Shown here piece after piece: positions 10,019-17,398 of a DNA stretch of 64,000 bases (positions within the stretch are counted from its first letter, which is position 1; every line of letters begins with the position of its first letter). The position numbers and the translations under genes are program-made. The notes beneath the pieces are model-generated. The model did no database searches. It was given only the letters and a program-made list of their open reading frames with translations, and was not told the DNA's origin. Source of the stretch: Rickettsiales bacterium. Its GTDB lineage: Bacteria; Pseudomonadota; Alphaproteobacteria; Rickettsiales; JAJNBL01. Location: contig JAJNBL010000008.1 in NCBI GenBank assembly GCA_021156175.1, forward strand, positions 1 to 64,000, read 5' to 3'.

Positions 10019-10072
10019 CATACCACCGCCATCGGAAAGTTTGGCGTTCTTAATGGCTATTTCAGTTAGCAT
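10013..10072 (-). pseudogene. N-terminal remnant of a P4-type tyrosine integrase
   Basis: An ATG at 10072 starts M-L-T-E-I-A-I-K-N-A-K-L-S-D-G-G-G-M-K and then a stop. Family members begin with M-x-L-T-(D/E)-x-x-I-K-(N/A)-A-K, a few residues, then K-(L/V)-(S/A)-D-G-G-G-(L/M)-(Y/H)-L. Here a handful of codons between A-K and L-S-D-G-G-G is missing and the remaining ~370 codons are gone. It lies downstream of the 3' end of tRNA-Ser on the same strand, the usual place for an integrase that targets a tRNA gene. Confidence 0.6.
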
Positions 10073-10111
10073 CTGAGGGTATTTTGTATTTTCTATCTAG
10101 TGGCGTCCCTA

Positions 10112-10141
10112 GGAATACCCTCCAGACTATCGATCTGTCAA
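10112..10141 (-). promoter_or_regulatory. Candidate sigma-70 promoter upstream of the fabI operon
   Basis: On the minus strand a perfect TTGACA (10141-10136) is followed after 18 bp by TATTCC (10117-10112). The -10 is weak. With the original upstream genes gone, this or read-through from tRNA-Ser would have to drive fabI-mscS. Confidence 0.3.
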
Positions 10142-10247
10142 TGTTTAGAATGATCGGTCATGAGCTATCAATACGCGTCAGGAGCCGCACAGTGTCTGCA
10201 TTATAGAATGTGCATGAGATTTTTTGATAGTGTATGATAAAGAGAAG

Positions 10248-10335
10248 TGGCGGAAGCGGTGAGATTCGAACTCACGGTGAGTTGCCCCACGACGGTTTTC
10301 AAGACCGTTGCCTTAAACCACTCGGCCACGCTTCC
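10248..10335 (-). tRNA. tRNA-Ser (anticodon UGA)
   Basis: An 88-base cloverleaf with a long variable arm, acceptor GGAAGCG/CGCTTCC, anticodon loop C-T-T-G-A-A-A (anticodon TGA, reads UCN serine codons), T-loop GTTCGAATC and an encoded CCA end. Its 3' end faces the integrase remnant at 10072. Confidence 0.95.
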
Positions 10336-10342
10336 GAGAGCG

Positions 10343-10371
10343 GGTTTAGCACAGGAGCCCGCCTTCTGCAA
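10343..10371 (-). promoter_or_regulatory. Candidate promoter for tRNA-Ser
   Basis: Minus-strand TTGCAG (10371-10366), 17 bp spacing, then TAAACC (10348-10343), ending 8 bp before the tRNA. The TTGC-type -35 resembles those before tRNA-Pro and tRNA-Gly in this window; the -10 is poor. Confidence 0.35.
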
Positions 10372-10414
10372 GCCTTATTTCACCCGGATTTCAGGTTTCA
10401 CTTAAGCAAACAGG

Positions 10415-10792
10415 CTACTTAAGGAGTATATTTTCAACGCGCTCAATGGCAAAATGCTTGCCCGCATCTTTACTGATCATGTAATAATAGCGATTGCGGT
10501 CCGAACGTTTTTGCAGTTTCCCCGTCCCACCAATGATATCTCCCCGCGCCCGCCAGGTAACTCCAAAAATAGTACCCAGTTCTATTTTTTTATCCGATGC
10601 AATAATATAGGCACTGCGACCCACATTATTGCAGAAGGTTTTCTCATATCTCGCGTGCTCAGGATCGCATACCGACCCTTCCGGCGCCGTATCCCGGGTA
10701 TTATAGAGGAAATAACCTCCTCCCCCCAATGCCGCCAACACACAAAGGAACAGGACAAAGATCAGTACTTTTTTTACAAGACGTACAGCCAT
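10415..10792 (-). CDS. Hypothetical membrane-anchored protein
   Basis: A 125-residue protein of no family I recognise. Residues 1-8 are basic (MAVRLVKK), followed by one hydrophobic helix at about 9-30 containing G-G-G-G, then a soluble domain of about 90 residues with two cysteines (C-D-P and T-F-C-N-N). This layout suggests a single N-terminal anchor with the domain in the periplasm. It is monocistronic, about 95 bp downstream of cca on the same strand and about 80 bp before tRNA-Ser. Confidence 0.6.
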   Translation of the reverse strand: MAVRLVKKVLIFVLFLCVLAALGGGGYFLYNTRDTAPEGSVCDPEHARYEKTFCNNVGRSAYIIASDKKIELGTIFGVTWRARGDIIGGTGKLQKRSDRNRYYYMISKDAGKHFAIERVENILLK

Positions 10793-10886
10793 TCGCTGTT
10801 CCTTTATTAATTTATTCAGTGCGTTATTACGCCAAACCTACACTAACGAGACGAATAAGGGGCGTCAACCCTTAGCTTGCGGTTGA

Positions 10887-12134
10887 CTACAATATATAGC
10901 GGCGGATTCGGGTCACTATCGCAGCTTTATCGGGTGCATATCCCTCTTCTTCCCACCATGCTTCAGCAGTTTTCAGAATATCCCCCACCTGCTTGCCTGG
11001 CGCTATCCCAAGCGCAAGGATATCCTTTCCCTGTACCGGGAATTCAGGAACTTCCCAATGCATTGCAAGAGTGAGCATTTGCTGGAATGCCTCTTTATGG
11101 ACCACCCCTTCTTCCGCCCAGGTCAACAACACCCGTTCCATAAACAGTGGTTTGCCTAATTGCCGAAGAACTGCTTTTTGTGCGGCTTCGGACATATCCG
11201 AAACAATCTGGTATCTCGGATTACAAAGTTCGTCTAAGTGCTCTGCATCGGCACGCGAGAGCTTCCAGCGGTTAGCAACATCTTTCGTTTGGGATAAAGC
11301 CCCCCTCACCAGCGCCGCCAAGCGTACTAATGCCCTGTTCACGTCCTTTTTCTGCTTCGCTTCTTTCTCGACCTCGAGCAGGTTTGAAAGCAGGTTCGTA
11401 TTCTCTATACCAGGAATAATTCGCGATGCGATTCCTTCCCGTACCATCAAAGAGATGGCACATAACGACCCAGGGATTTGAAGTAATTTCAGCATTTCCT
11501 GCTGAATACGTTCGCCCGAAAGCTGATCGATTCCTGCTTGATGCAAACTACAGGCGGCTAAGCCTGCTTTATCAACACTCCCCCGGCCAAAGCGCGCATA
11601 GAACCGGAAGAACCGCAAAATTCGCAAATAATCTTCCCTAACCCGCGCATCCGCATCGCCTACAAAACGCACGATACCTTGGGCTAAATCCTCTCTTCCG
11701 CCGAAATAATCATAAAGTGTACCATCGATCGTCATCGACATCGCATTGATCGTGAAATCCCGGCGTGCTGCGTCTTCTTCCCAATTATCCGTATAGGTCA
11801 CCTTCGCATGACGACCATCACAAGCGGTATCTTTCCGAAGTGTTGTAATTTCAAACGGAATATGGTTCAGCACCGCAGTTACGGTCCCATGATCAATACC
11901 CGTTGGTACGACTTTAATCCCCCGTGCACTCAACCGCGCCATCACTTCTTCGGGCGTCAATGCGGTAGCAATATCGATATCCGCTCCAGAGGCTCCGGCC
12001 AGTATGTCGCGCACACATCCGCCTACCAACCGTGGCGCGATATTCCCTTGTGACAAGGCTTCGCACACCGCCTTTGTTTCGGGAGTTAGCACCCAGCTGG
12101 GTAAGGAAATTTTGGTGACGGAGGATGTGTCCAT
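10887..12134 (-). CDS. cca: CCA tRNA nucleotidyltransferase / poly(A) polymerase family
   Basis: This 415-residue class II nucleotidyltransferase adds or repairs the 3' CCA end of tRNAs. The head domain shows R-L-V-G-G-C-V-R-D-I-L (residues 35-45), the metal-binding D-I-D pair (Asp52, Asp54) and R-R-D-F-T-I-N-A-M near residue 118. An all-helical neck/body with R-I-L-R-F-F-R-F-Y-A-R-F-G follows. In this window tRNA-Ser, tRNA-Pro, tRNA-Gly and the CAU tRNA all encode CCA, so a repair role is likely. It lies 8 bp after the DUF6111-like gene, in a metF-DUF6111-cca operon. An inverted repeat after the stop (GTCAACC/GGTTGAC, 10865-10888) lacks a T-run. Confidence 0.93.
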   Translation of the reverse strand: MDTSSVTKISLPSWVLTPETKAVCEALSQGNIAPRLVGGCVRDILAGASGADIDIATALTPEEVMARLSARGIKVVPTGIDHGTVTAVLNHIPFEITTLRKDTACDGRHAKVTYTDNWEEDAARRDFTINAMSMTIDGTLYDYFGGREDLAQGIVRFVGDADARVREDYLRILRFFRFYARFGRGSVDKAGLAACSLHQAGIDQLSGERIQQEMLKLLQIPGSLCAISLMVREGIASRIIPGIENTNLLSNLLEVEKEAKQKKDVNRALVRLAALVRGALSQTKDVANRWKLSRADAEHLDELCNPRYQIVSDMSEAAQKAVLRQLGKPLFMERVLLTWAEEGVVHKEAFQQMLTLAMHWEVPEFPVQGKDILALGIAPGKQVGDILKTAEAWWEEEGYAPDKAAIVTRIRRYIL

Positions 12135-12142
12135 AGGCGCAA

Positions 12143-12373
12143 TTAATCCGAATCAACAAACGCATCATACGGCAATGCGGTACCGATATGGCTTAGCGCT
12201 ATTGCCCAGAATAACCCTAAAATACCGATTACCAATGCTGCGAATACCCACCATGCATGGGGTGGCCTTAAATAGCGCGGACGCTTTTTCCAAAAGGACG
12301 TTTCTGGAAACAAGGCAAACCAGAGCACCGGAACGACCATACAAAAATGCAGGATAAGTAGCATACGCAGCAT
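12143..12373 (-). CDS. Small membrane protein (DUF6111-like)
   Basis: I place the start at the ATG at 12373, because AAAGGAT lies just upstream and the earlier in-frame ATG at 12454 would overlap metF by 59 bp. The 76-residue product has two hydrophobic helices (about 3-20 and 37-60) separated by K-K-R-P-R-Y-L-R-P-P. Position next to cca, the two-helix layout and the basic loop agree with the DUF6111 family seen beside CCA-adding enzymes in alphaproteobacteria. The family name is tentative and the function is unknown. Confidence 0.65.
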   Translation of the reverse strand: MLRMLLILHFCMVVPVLWFALFPETSFWKKRPRYLRPPHAWWVFAALVIGILGLFWAIALSHIGTALPYDAFVDSD

Positions 12374-12395
12374 AAATATCCTTTTTCTTGAATCC

Positions 12396-13313
12396 TCAAC
12401 TTTGTCCGGGCCGAATGCCGAGTATGTGACAAATCGCACGGGTAAGTCCCGCACGGTTTAGGGTATAGAAATGGAACTCTTCCACGCCTTCAGCCTGTAG
12501 CTGCTGGCATTGCTCCGCCGCCACAATTGCTGCGACCAGATTCCGTGTTGCCGGCTGATCATCTAATCCATCAAACATATGGGCAAACCATTTTGGAACG
12601 TTTGCACCACATTTTCCAGCAAAATCGACCGCACGGGAAAAATTCGTCACGGGCAAAATACCTGGTACAATCGGAACATTAATACCAATCTTATTGGCCT
12701 TCTCGATAAAACGCAGATATTGTTCCGTATCGAAAAAAAACTGCGTGATTGCGCGTGTTGCACCGGCATCGACTTTGCGTTTGAGATAATCCAAATCACT
12801 TGTCGCACTCACCGCTTCCGGGTGGGTTTCAGGATAGGCAGCCACACTGATTTCAAAATCAGCAATGGTCCGAATCCCTTCCACCAAATCCGAGGCATAA
12901 GCATAGCCTCCAGGATGGGGTTTATAACCATTTGCACCTTCTGGCGGATCACCGCGAAGTGCCACAATATGACGCACGCCCATCGCCCAATATTCTTCGA
13001 GTATTTCACGAATCTCGTCTTTGCTGGAACCCACACAGGTAAAATGTGCGGCAGGACGGAGTGTGGTTTCGGTGAGAATACGTTTAAGTGTCGCATGAGT
13101 GCGTTCGCGCGTTGTTCCGCCAGCACCATATGTCACAGAAACGAAATGCGGCGATAACGGCGCCAGCTCTTGGATCGACTGCCACAGGATGCTTTCCATC
13201 TCTTCCGTTTTGGGCGGAAAGAATTCAAAACTCACTTTGGGTGGCTTGGCTGTTAACAGGTCTTTTAGGCGAAGCACTTTGCTTCGGGTATGCTCTTCCA
13301 TTACAACTTCCAA
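12396..13313 (-). CDS. metF: 5,10-methylenetetrahydrofolate reductase
   Basis: A 305-residue flavoprotein that reduces methylene-THF to 5-methyl-THF, the methyl donor for methionine synthase. It has the family start P-K-V-S-F-E-F-F-P-P-K-T (residues 20-31) with its catalytic Glu, then V-S-V-T-Y-G-A-G-G-T-T-R-E-R-T, H-I-V-A-L-R-G-D-P-P and T-Q-F-F-F-D. Length is typical. A GGAAG site precedes the ATG. It heads an operon with the DUF6111-like gene (22 bp gap) and cca. Palindromic element 1 begins 10 bp upstream, so the promoter must lie within or beyond it. No SAM or SAH riboswitch is apparent. Confidence 0.95.
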   Translation of the reverse strand: MEVVMEEHTRSKVLRLKDLLTAKPPKVSFEFFPPKTEEMESILWQSIQELAPLSPHFVSVTYGAGGTTRERTHATLKRILTETTLRPAAHFTCVGSSKDEIREILEEYWAMGVRHIVALRGDPPEGANGYKPHPGGYAYASDLVEGIRTIADFEISVAAYPETHPEAVSATSDLDYLKRKVDAGATRAITQFFFDTEQYLRFIEKANKIGINVPIVPGILPVTNFSRAVDFAGKCGANVPKWFAHMFDGLDDQPATRNLVAAIVAAEQCQQLQAEGVEEFHFYTLNRAGLTRAICHILGIRPGQS

Positions 13314-13323
13314 AATAATTTAT

Positions 13324-13445
13324 AGAAAAACTTTTTGGAGAGGGGATTCTTAGACATTTGCGCCCACAAAACCAGAGCGTACGTTAACGTACGTGAGGAT
13401 TTGAGGATGAAAACAACGCAAAAATCACCTGCCAAAAATTTTTCT
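13324..13445. repeat. Palindromic intergenic element 1 (about 122 bp)
   Basis: The termini AGAAAAACTTTTTGG and CCAAAAATTTTTCT are inverted repeats. The centre is a perfect 16-bp palindrome, CGTACGTTAACGTACG (13378-13393). Flanks between centre and ends are only partly complementary. The element fills the metF-holC gap and its last base is the first base of the holC stop codon. Element 2 (19335-19455) has nearly the same length and a similar core. Confidence 0.7.
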
Positions 13446-13912
13446 TACGTCCGCGCGCCTTCTTCCCAACCACCTTTCGCATTCTGCTTCCAGTAGACAA
13501 GGCTATGGCCGGCTTCTTTATAAGCGCTCCAACGTTTGCGAGCAGCCTCTAGCTGTGCAGCATCTGTACCATCAAACATATCAAGGAACTTCTCATAACC
13601 GGAAGTGGCCGCATCAGCAAGCGGTAACTCGATACCATCCACCATTACCAACACCGATGCCCCATTCGGGTTATCATTTCCTGCGGTCAGATAAATCGGC
13701 TGTCGGTCGATAAACCCATCTTTCTTGCTTCCATGGGGCAAGAATACTTTGGTGGTATAGGTCCACAGCGCCTGATTTAGCACCTCAACGCGCTCATCGG
13801 AGCCCGCACGTATAACCGCCCGCTTGCTCTTGGCAATCACCTTCTCAAGCAAGCGCGGCAAGGCCTTCTCGAGGGGAGACACATGTAAATGGTAAAAACT
13901 AATTTCTGCCAT
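13445..13912 (-). CDS. holC: DNA polymerase III subunit chi
   Basis: A 155-residue protein of the HolC family, the clamp-loader accessory subunit that bridges the polymerase III holoenzyme to single-strand binding protein. Recognisable parts are the start M-A-E-I-S-F-Y-H-L, K-A-L-P-R-L-L-E-K-V, the L-N-Q-A-L-W-T-Y segment, F-L-P-H-G, Q-P-I-Y-L-T and the end segment R-K-R-W-S-A-Y-K-E-A-G-H-S-L-V-Y-W-K. It starts 8 bp after pepA; pepA-holC is a common pair. Its stop codon overlaps the end of palindromic element 1. Confidence 0.92.
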   Translation of the reverse strand: MAEISFYHLHVSPLEKALPRLLEKVIAKSKRAVIRAGSDERVEVLNQALWTYTTKVFLPHGSKKDGFIDRQPIYLTAGNDNPNGASVLVMVDGIELPLADAATSGYEKFLDMFDGTDAAQLEAARKRWSAYKEAGHSLVYWKQNAKGGWEEGART

Positions 13913-13920
13913 AAACCAAA

Positions 13921-15426
13921 CTAGCTTTCGTAATTATCAGCCACTAGGCGATCGAGCAGGCGTACGCCAAACCCAACCGCACCTTCTGGACAAATATCCA
14001 CATCTTTGCGAGCCCACGCCACACCGGCGATATCCAAATGCGCCCATGGGGTTTTGTTCACAAAGCGCTCAAGGAATTGCGCAGCGGTGATACTACCTGC
14101 ACCCTTGCCATTGCTGATATTTTGCATATCGGCAATCTTGGACTCTAAGTACTTATCGTACTCTTCGCCCATCGGGAAGCGCCACAGACGTTCATTCACC
14201 GCCTGGCCGGCTTTGACCAAGTTTGCAGAGAGTTTATCGTTATTCGAGAACAGTCCCGCATATTCACTGCCCAATGCAACGGTGATAGCACCGGTTAAGG
14301 TCGCCAGGTTCACCATAAATTTCGGGCTGAAATTATCCTGCGTATACCACAATGCATCCGCCAAAACGAGCCGACCTTCTGCATCAGTATTCAACACTTC
14401 GACCGTCTGGCCTGACATGGTGCTCACCACATCACTTGGACGTTGCGCATTATGGCCTGGCATGTTTTCCACCAATCCAATCACTCCAACCGCATTGACC
14501 TTCGCTTTACGCCCTGCCAATGCCTTCATGAGTCCTACGACTGCCGCCGATCCACCCATATCGTACTTCATATCTTCCATGCCCGTAGCAGGCTTGATGG
14601 AAATACCACCGGTATCGAATGTCACACCTTTTCCAACGAATGCCAAAGGCTGTGCATCACGACCTTTTGGATCGCCAAACCAGCGCATAATCACCATTTT
14701 GGATTCGCGTATACTTCCCTGGCCCACACCAAGCAATGCGCCCATACCCAGAAGCTGCATTTCTTTTTCGCCCAGAATTTTCACTTCAATATTCATATCC
14801 TCCAGCTGCTCGCAACGTTCTGCGTAGCTTTCTGGATGAAGTACGTTTGGCGGCTCGGTGATGAGGTCACGCGCAAAGAACACGCCATTGGCGATTTTCT
14901 TCAAATAATTCTCGTAGAAATCCTGTGCCGCATCGGGCTTATCCAGCTGGAAGGTCACATCTTGAAGCTGTGGCCTATTTTCCTGTTTTTCTTTGGTGCG
15001 GTATTTATCGAAACGGTAGCTCTTTAGCTTCATTCCATAAGCCATATGCGCCGCTTGGTCCGATAGGGAAATTTTGACATCGGTGTTGTTCTCAAACAGC
15101 ACACATGCTTCCCGTACTTTTGAAGGCAATAGTGCGCTATAAAGCTTTCCTGCCACTTCTTCGAATATACGTGTCGTAATATCTTTGGTTTTGCCTAACC
15201 CCACCAGCAGGATCAGCGGGTTCTTCACCCCAGCAGGCGCGAGGATCGAGAGTGTTTCGCTTTTTTTCCCTTTAAAATGGGAAGCATTTTTTAATGCACG
15301 AGCAATCGCGCCGCCGGTTTTTTTATCAAGCTCTTCCGCTTTGATGCCTAGCTTCATATCTTCATATACGCGAATAACCAGGGCTCCCTCGGCAGGTAAC
15401 GCTACTTTCTCAAAATGGGTGTGCAT
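13921..15426 (-). CDS. pepA: Leucyl aminopeptidase (M17 family)
   Basis: A 501-residue cytosolic metallo-aminopeptidase that removes N-terminal amino acids. The C-terminal catalytic domain carries G-K-G-V-T-F-D-T-G-G (265-274), D-M-G-G-S-A-A-V at about 289-296 and the signature N-T-D-A-E-G-R-L (346-353), which together bind two metals. Length and N-terminal domain are normal. A good ribosome site (AGGAAGAGGAA) precedes the ATG. In many alphaproteobacteria pepA sits near lptF; here it is with holC and far from the lpt genes. Confidence 0.95.
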   Translation of the reverse strand: MHTHFEKVALPAEGALVIRVYEDMKLGIKAEELDKKTGGAIARALKNASHFKGKKSETLSILAPAGVKNPLILLVGLGKTKDITTRIFEEVAGKLYSALLPSKVREACVLFENNTDVKISLSDQAAHMAYGMKLKSYRFDKYRTKEKQENRPQLQDVTFQLDKPDAAQDFYENYLKKIANGVFFARDLITEPPNVLHPESYAERCEQLEDMNIEVKILGEKEMQLLGMGALLGVGQGSIRESKMVIMRWFGDPKGRDAQPLAFVGKGVTFDTGGISIKPATGMEDMKYDMGGSAAVVGLMKALAGRKAKVNAVGVIGLVENMPGHNAQRPSDVVSTMSGQTVEVLNTDAEGRLVLADALWYTQDNFSPKFMVNLATLTGAITVALGSEYAGLFSNNDKLSANLVKAGQAVNERLWRFPMGEEYDKYLESKIADMQNISNGKGAGSITAAQFLERFVNKTPWAHLDIAGVAWARKDVDICPEGAVGFGVRLLDRLVADNYES

Positions 15427-15496
15427 AGTTCCTCTTCCTTGAACTTAAGAATAATTACCGTCGGTTAGGGACGGGACATACCTAATCTTTGACTTG

Positions 15497-15525
15497 AACA
15501 TATCCTATGTCCGAGCCTCTTACAA
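15497..15525 (-). promoter_or_regulatory. Candidate promoter of pepA-holC
   Basis: Minus-strand TTGTAA (15525-15520), exactly 17 bp, then TATGTT (15502-15497), about 70 bp before the pepA ATG. Confidence 0.45.
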
Positions 15526-15564
15526 GGGGATGTAAGGGGGGCGCTTATATTCCCTATAATTCAG

Positions 15565-15594
15565 TATACATTTGGGTCCCTTCCCGTATATAAT
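15565..15594 (+). promoter_or_regulatory. Candidate promoter for the 15.6-19.2 kb gene group
   Basis: TATACA (15565-15570), 18 bp, then a perfect TATAAT (15589-15594), 39 bp before the ATG at 15634. It is divergent from the pepA promoter. Confidence 0.5.
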
Positions 15595-15633
15595 GGCCTT
15601 TTTAAGTCGATAAACCTAAACATCTTGCAGGTT

Positions 15634-16158
15634 ATGGCGCCACAGCCGCAAGTTACCTCAGAACAGCAAAAAATCCATGATAGCATCATGGAGCTGTATG
15701 ACTTTGCGGAACAGCTGGTGGATACGGTTGAACATCCCGATATCGACAATCCCGATCATCAACTCACTGTGATCGAACCCCTTATCGAAGCCATTGAAGA
15801 AACGGCGAATGTCCTTTCGGAAGAATATCGTGAATATGTGAAAACGGGCAAGAAGCCAGGACTTTTAAAGAAGCGGCGGATTGAAAATGCGATGCGCACG
15901 CTTTATCTTGCTATTACCAAAAGCAAGGAAAATACGGTAGAGCAACTTGAACATACCTCGGGCGTCATCGCACAGTTAGGACATGCATGGGGAAGGGTCA
16001 CGGATAGCTTACAAAAACATCTGGAGAAAGTGTTCTCTCTTATGGAACAGGGCCTAAGCATATCGTTTAAAAGCTTTCTTTATAGCCGTGGCGGGCGGCA
16101 AGAGGGCATGACGCTTAGCCGGGGAGATGATACGCTCGATGGTTCCAGAGGCAAATAA
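15634..16158 (+). CDS. Hypothetical helical protein upstream of tatB
   Basis: A 174-residue protein that I do not recognise. I chose the ATG at 15634; an in-frame TTG lies three codons earlier. The first two thirds are acidic and predicted helical (D-S-I-M-E-L-Y-D-F-A-E-Q-L-V and I-E-P-L-I-E-A-I-E-E-T-A). A basic K-K-P-G-L-L-K-K-R-R stretch follows, then an amphipathic helix rich in Q, H and L. No signal peptide or transmembrane helix is visible, so it is probably cytoplasmic. It precedes tatB by 45 bp on the same strand. In alphaproteobacteria scpA/scpB often occupy this spot, but the protein does not resemble ScpB. Confidence 0.6.
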   Translation: MAPQPQVTSEQQKIHDSIMELYDFAEQLVDTVEHPDIDNPDHQLTVIEPLIEAIEETANVLSEEYREYVKTGKKPGLLKKRRIENAMRTLYLAITKSKENTVEQLEHTSGVIAQLGHAWGRVTDSLQKHLEKVFSLMEQGLSISFKSFLYSRGGRQEGMTLSRGDDTLDGSRGK

Positions 16159-16203
16159 ACTTGCTCCCAGTCACATTCAATTTTCAAGGATAATTAGGAT
16201 CGT

Positions 16204-16569
16204 ATGTTAGGTCTTTCCTGGGCAGAAACGGGGGTGATTCTCGTCGTTGCGCTTCTTGTCATCGGACCAGAAGAGCTTCCCACCGTGGTGCGCAGCATAC
16301 GCAAAACGATGCGCGCCTTTGCGGGATTGGCTGCGGACTTCAAAAAATCCTTAGACGAAGTCGTCGCAGAAACAGGAATTGATAACGATATCACCGACCT
16401 CAAAGCCGAAGCCAACAAAATTAATCAGGATGTCCGCAAAATCATTGATGAGGATGGAAAGGCCTGGGATGCTTACGATATTTCAGATATGATCAATGCA
16501 CGGAAAAAACCAGAAGACAACGCCGCCCCTGCCCCACCGGCCTCTGATAACGATACGGACGGTCAGTAA
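16204..16569 (+). CDS. tatB: Sec-independent translocase protein TatB
   Basis: A 121-residue protein with one transmembrane helix at about 9-22, the hinge motif G-P-E-E-L-P (residues 21-26), an amphipathic helix with V-V-R-S-I-R-K-T-M-R-A-F, and a long acidic, flexible tail ending in A-P-A-P-P-A. TatB with TatC forms the twin-arginine signal-receptor complex that exports folded proteins. TatA and TatB are similar; length, the glutamate at the helix end and the adjacent tatC favour TatB. tatA is not in the window. tatC begins one base after the stop. Confidence 0.9.
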   Translation: MLGLSWAETGVILVVALLVIGPEELPTVVRSIRKTMRAFAGLAADFKKSLDEVVAETGIDNDITDLKAEANKINQDVRKIIDEDGKAWDAYDISDMINARKKPEDNAAPAPPASDNDTDGQ

Positions 16570-16570
16570 T

Positions 16571-17398
16571 ATGCCTACCCCCCAAGAACAGGATCGCATC
16601 GAACAAAGCAAAGCGCCACTGATTGTGCATTTAATCGAGCTTCGGAAGCGCTTGATGTATGCGAGCGTCGCGTTCCTTATTGCCTTTGGGGTAAGCTATT
16701 GCTTCGCCGAACATATCTACGCTTTTCTGGTGCAGCCGCTTGCGGATATTTACGGCGAGGGTAGTTCCCGGAAACTCATTTATACCGGCCTCACAGAAGC
16801 CTTTTTCACCTATATGCAAGTAGCCCTCTACACGGCGCTTTTTGTTTCATTCCCCATTATCGCGAGCCAGATTTATCTCTTTATTGCGCCAGGACTCTAT
16901 AAGAACGAAAAGCGAGCGATCCTGCCGCTTTTGATTAGCTCCCCGATTCTTTTCCTCATGGGCGCAGCACTGGTCTATTACTTTATCTTCCCCCTGGCAT
17001 GGCAATTTTTCTTGAGCTTCGAACAGCCACAAGGCACGACTGACCTTCCCATCCAGCTTGAAGCGCGGGTGAGCGAATATCTTTCGCTTGTGCTTCAGCT
17101 TATTTTCGCCTTTGGGATAGCCTTCCAACTGCCACTTGTGCTGATTCTGCTTGCCCGCATTGGGGTAGTAAGCGCCAGCAGTTTACGCAAAAAGCGCCGT
17201 TATGCGATTGTTCTAATCACGATTGTGGCGGCGATCCTGACCCCTCCGGATGTGATTAGCCAGATTGGCCTTGCCATACCGCTACTTCTCTTGTACGAAA
17301 TTTCTATCCTCGCGTGCAGCCGGATGGAGGCGCGCAAGGCAAAAGAACAGGCAACTGTTCCTTTAAACGAAGAACATAAGGACCCACACCGTGCATGA
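16571..17398 (+). CDS. tatC: Sec-independent translocase protein TatC
   Basis: The start at 16571 (M-P-T-P-Q-E-Q-D) follows the tatB stop directly and gives 275 residues, typical of TatC. An earlier in-frame ATG would overlap tatB. The N-terminal motif H-L-I-E-L-R-K-R-L, six hydrophobic helices, and F-I-A-P-G-L-Y-K-N-E-K-R in the first loop are the conserved twin-arginine recognition features. T-P-P-D-V-I-S-Q near the end is also characteristic. The stop overlaps the GTG start of serS, so the three genes are tightly coupled. Confidence 0.95.
   Translation: MPTPQEQDRIEQSKAPLIVHLIELRKRLMYASVAFLIAFGVSYCFAEHIYAFLVQPLADIYGEGSSRKLIYTGLTEAFFTYMQVALYTALFVSFPIIASQIYLFIAPGLYKNEKRAILPLLISSPILFLMGAALVYYFIFPLAWQFFLSFEQPQGTTDLPIQLEARVSEYLSLVLQLIFAFGIAFQLPLVLILLARIGVVSASSLRKKRRYAIVLITIVAAILTPPDVISQIGLAIPLLLLYEISILACSRMEARKAKEQATVPLNEEHKDPHRA

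Noticed and set aside
13378-13393. Operator for a metF regulator (MetJ/MetR type)
   Set aside because: The palindrome is the centre of a 122-bp symmetric element with a relative at 19.4 kb that does not precede a methionine gene.
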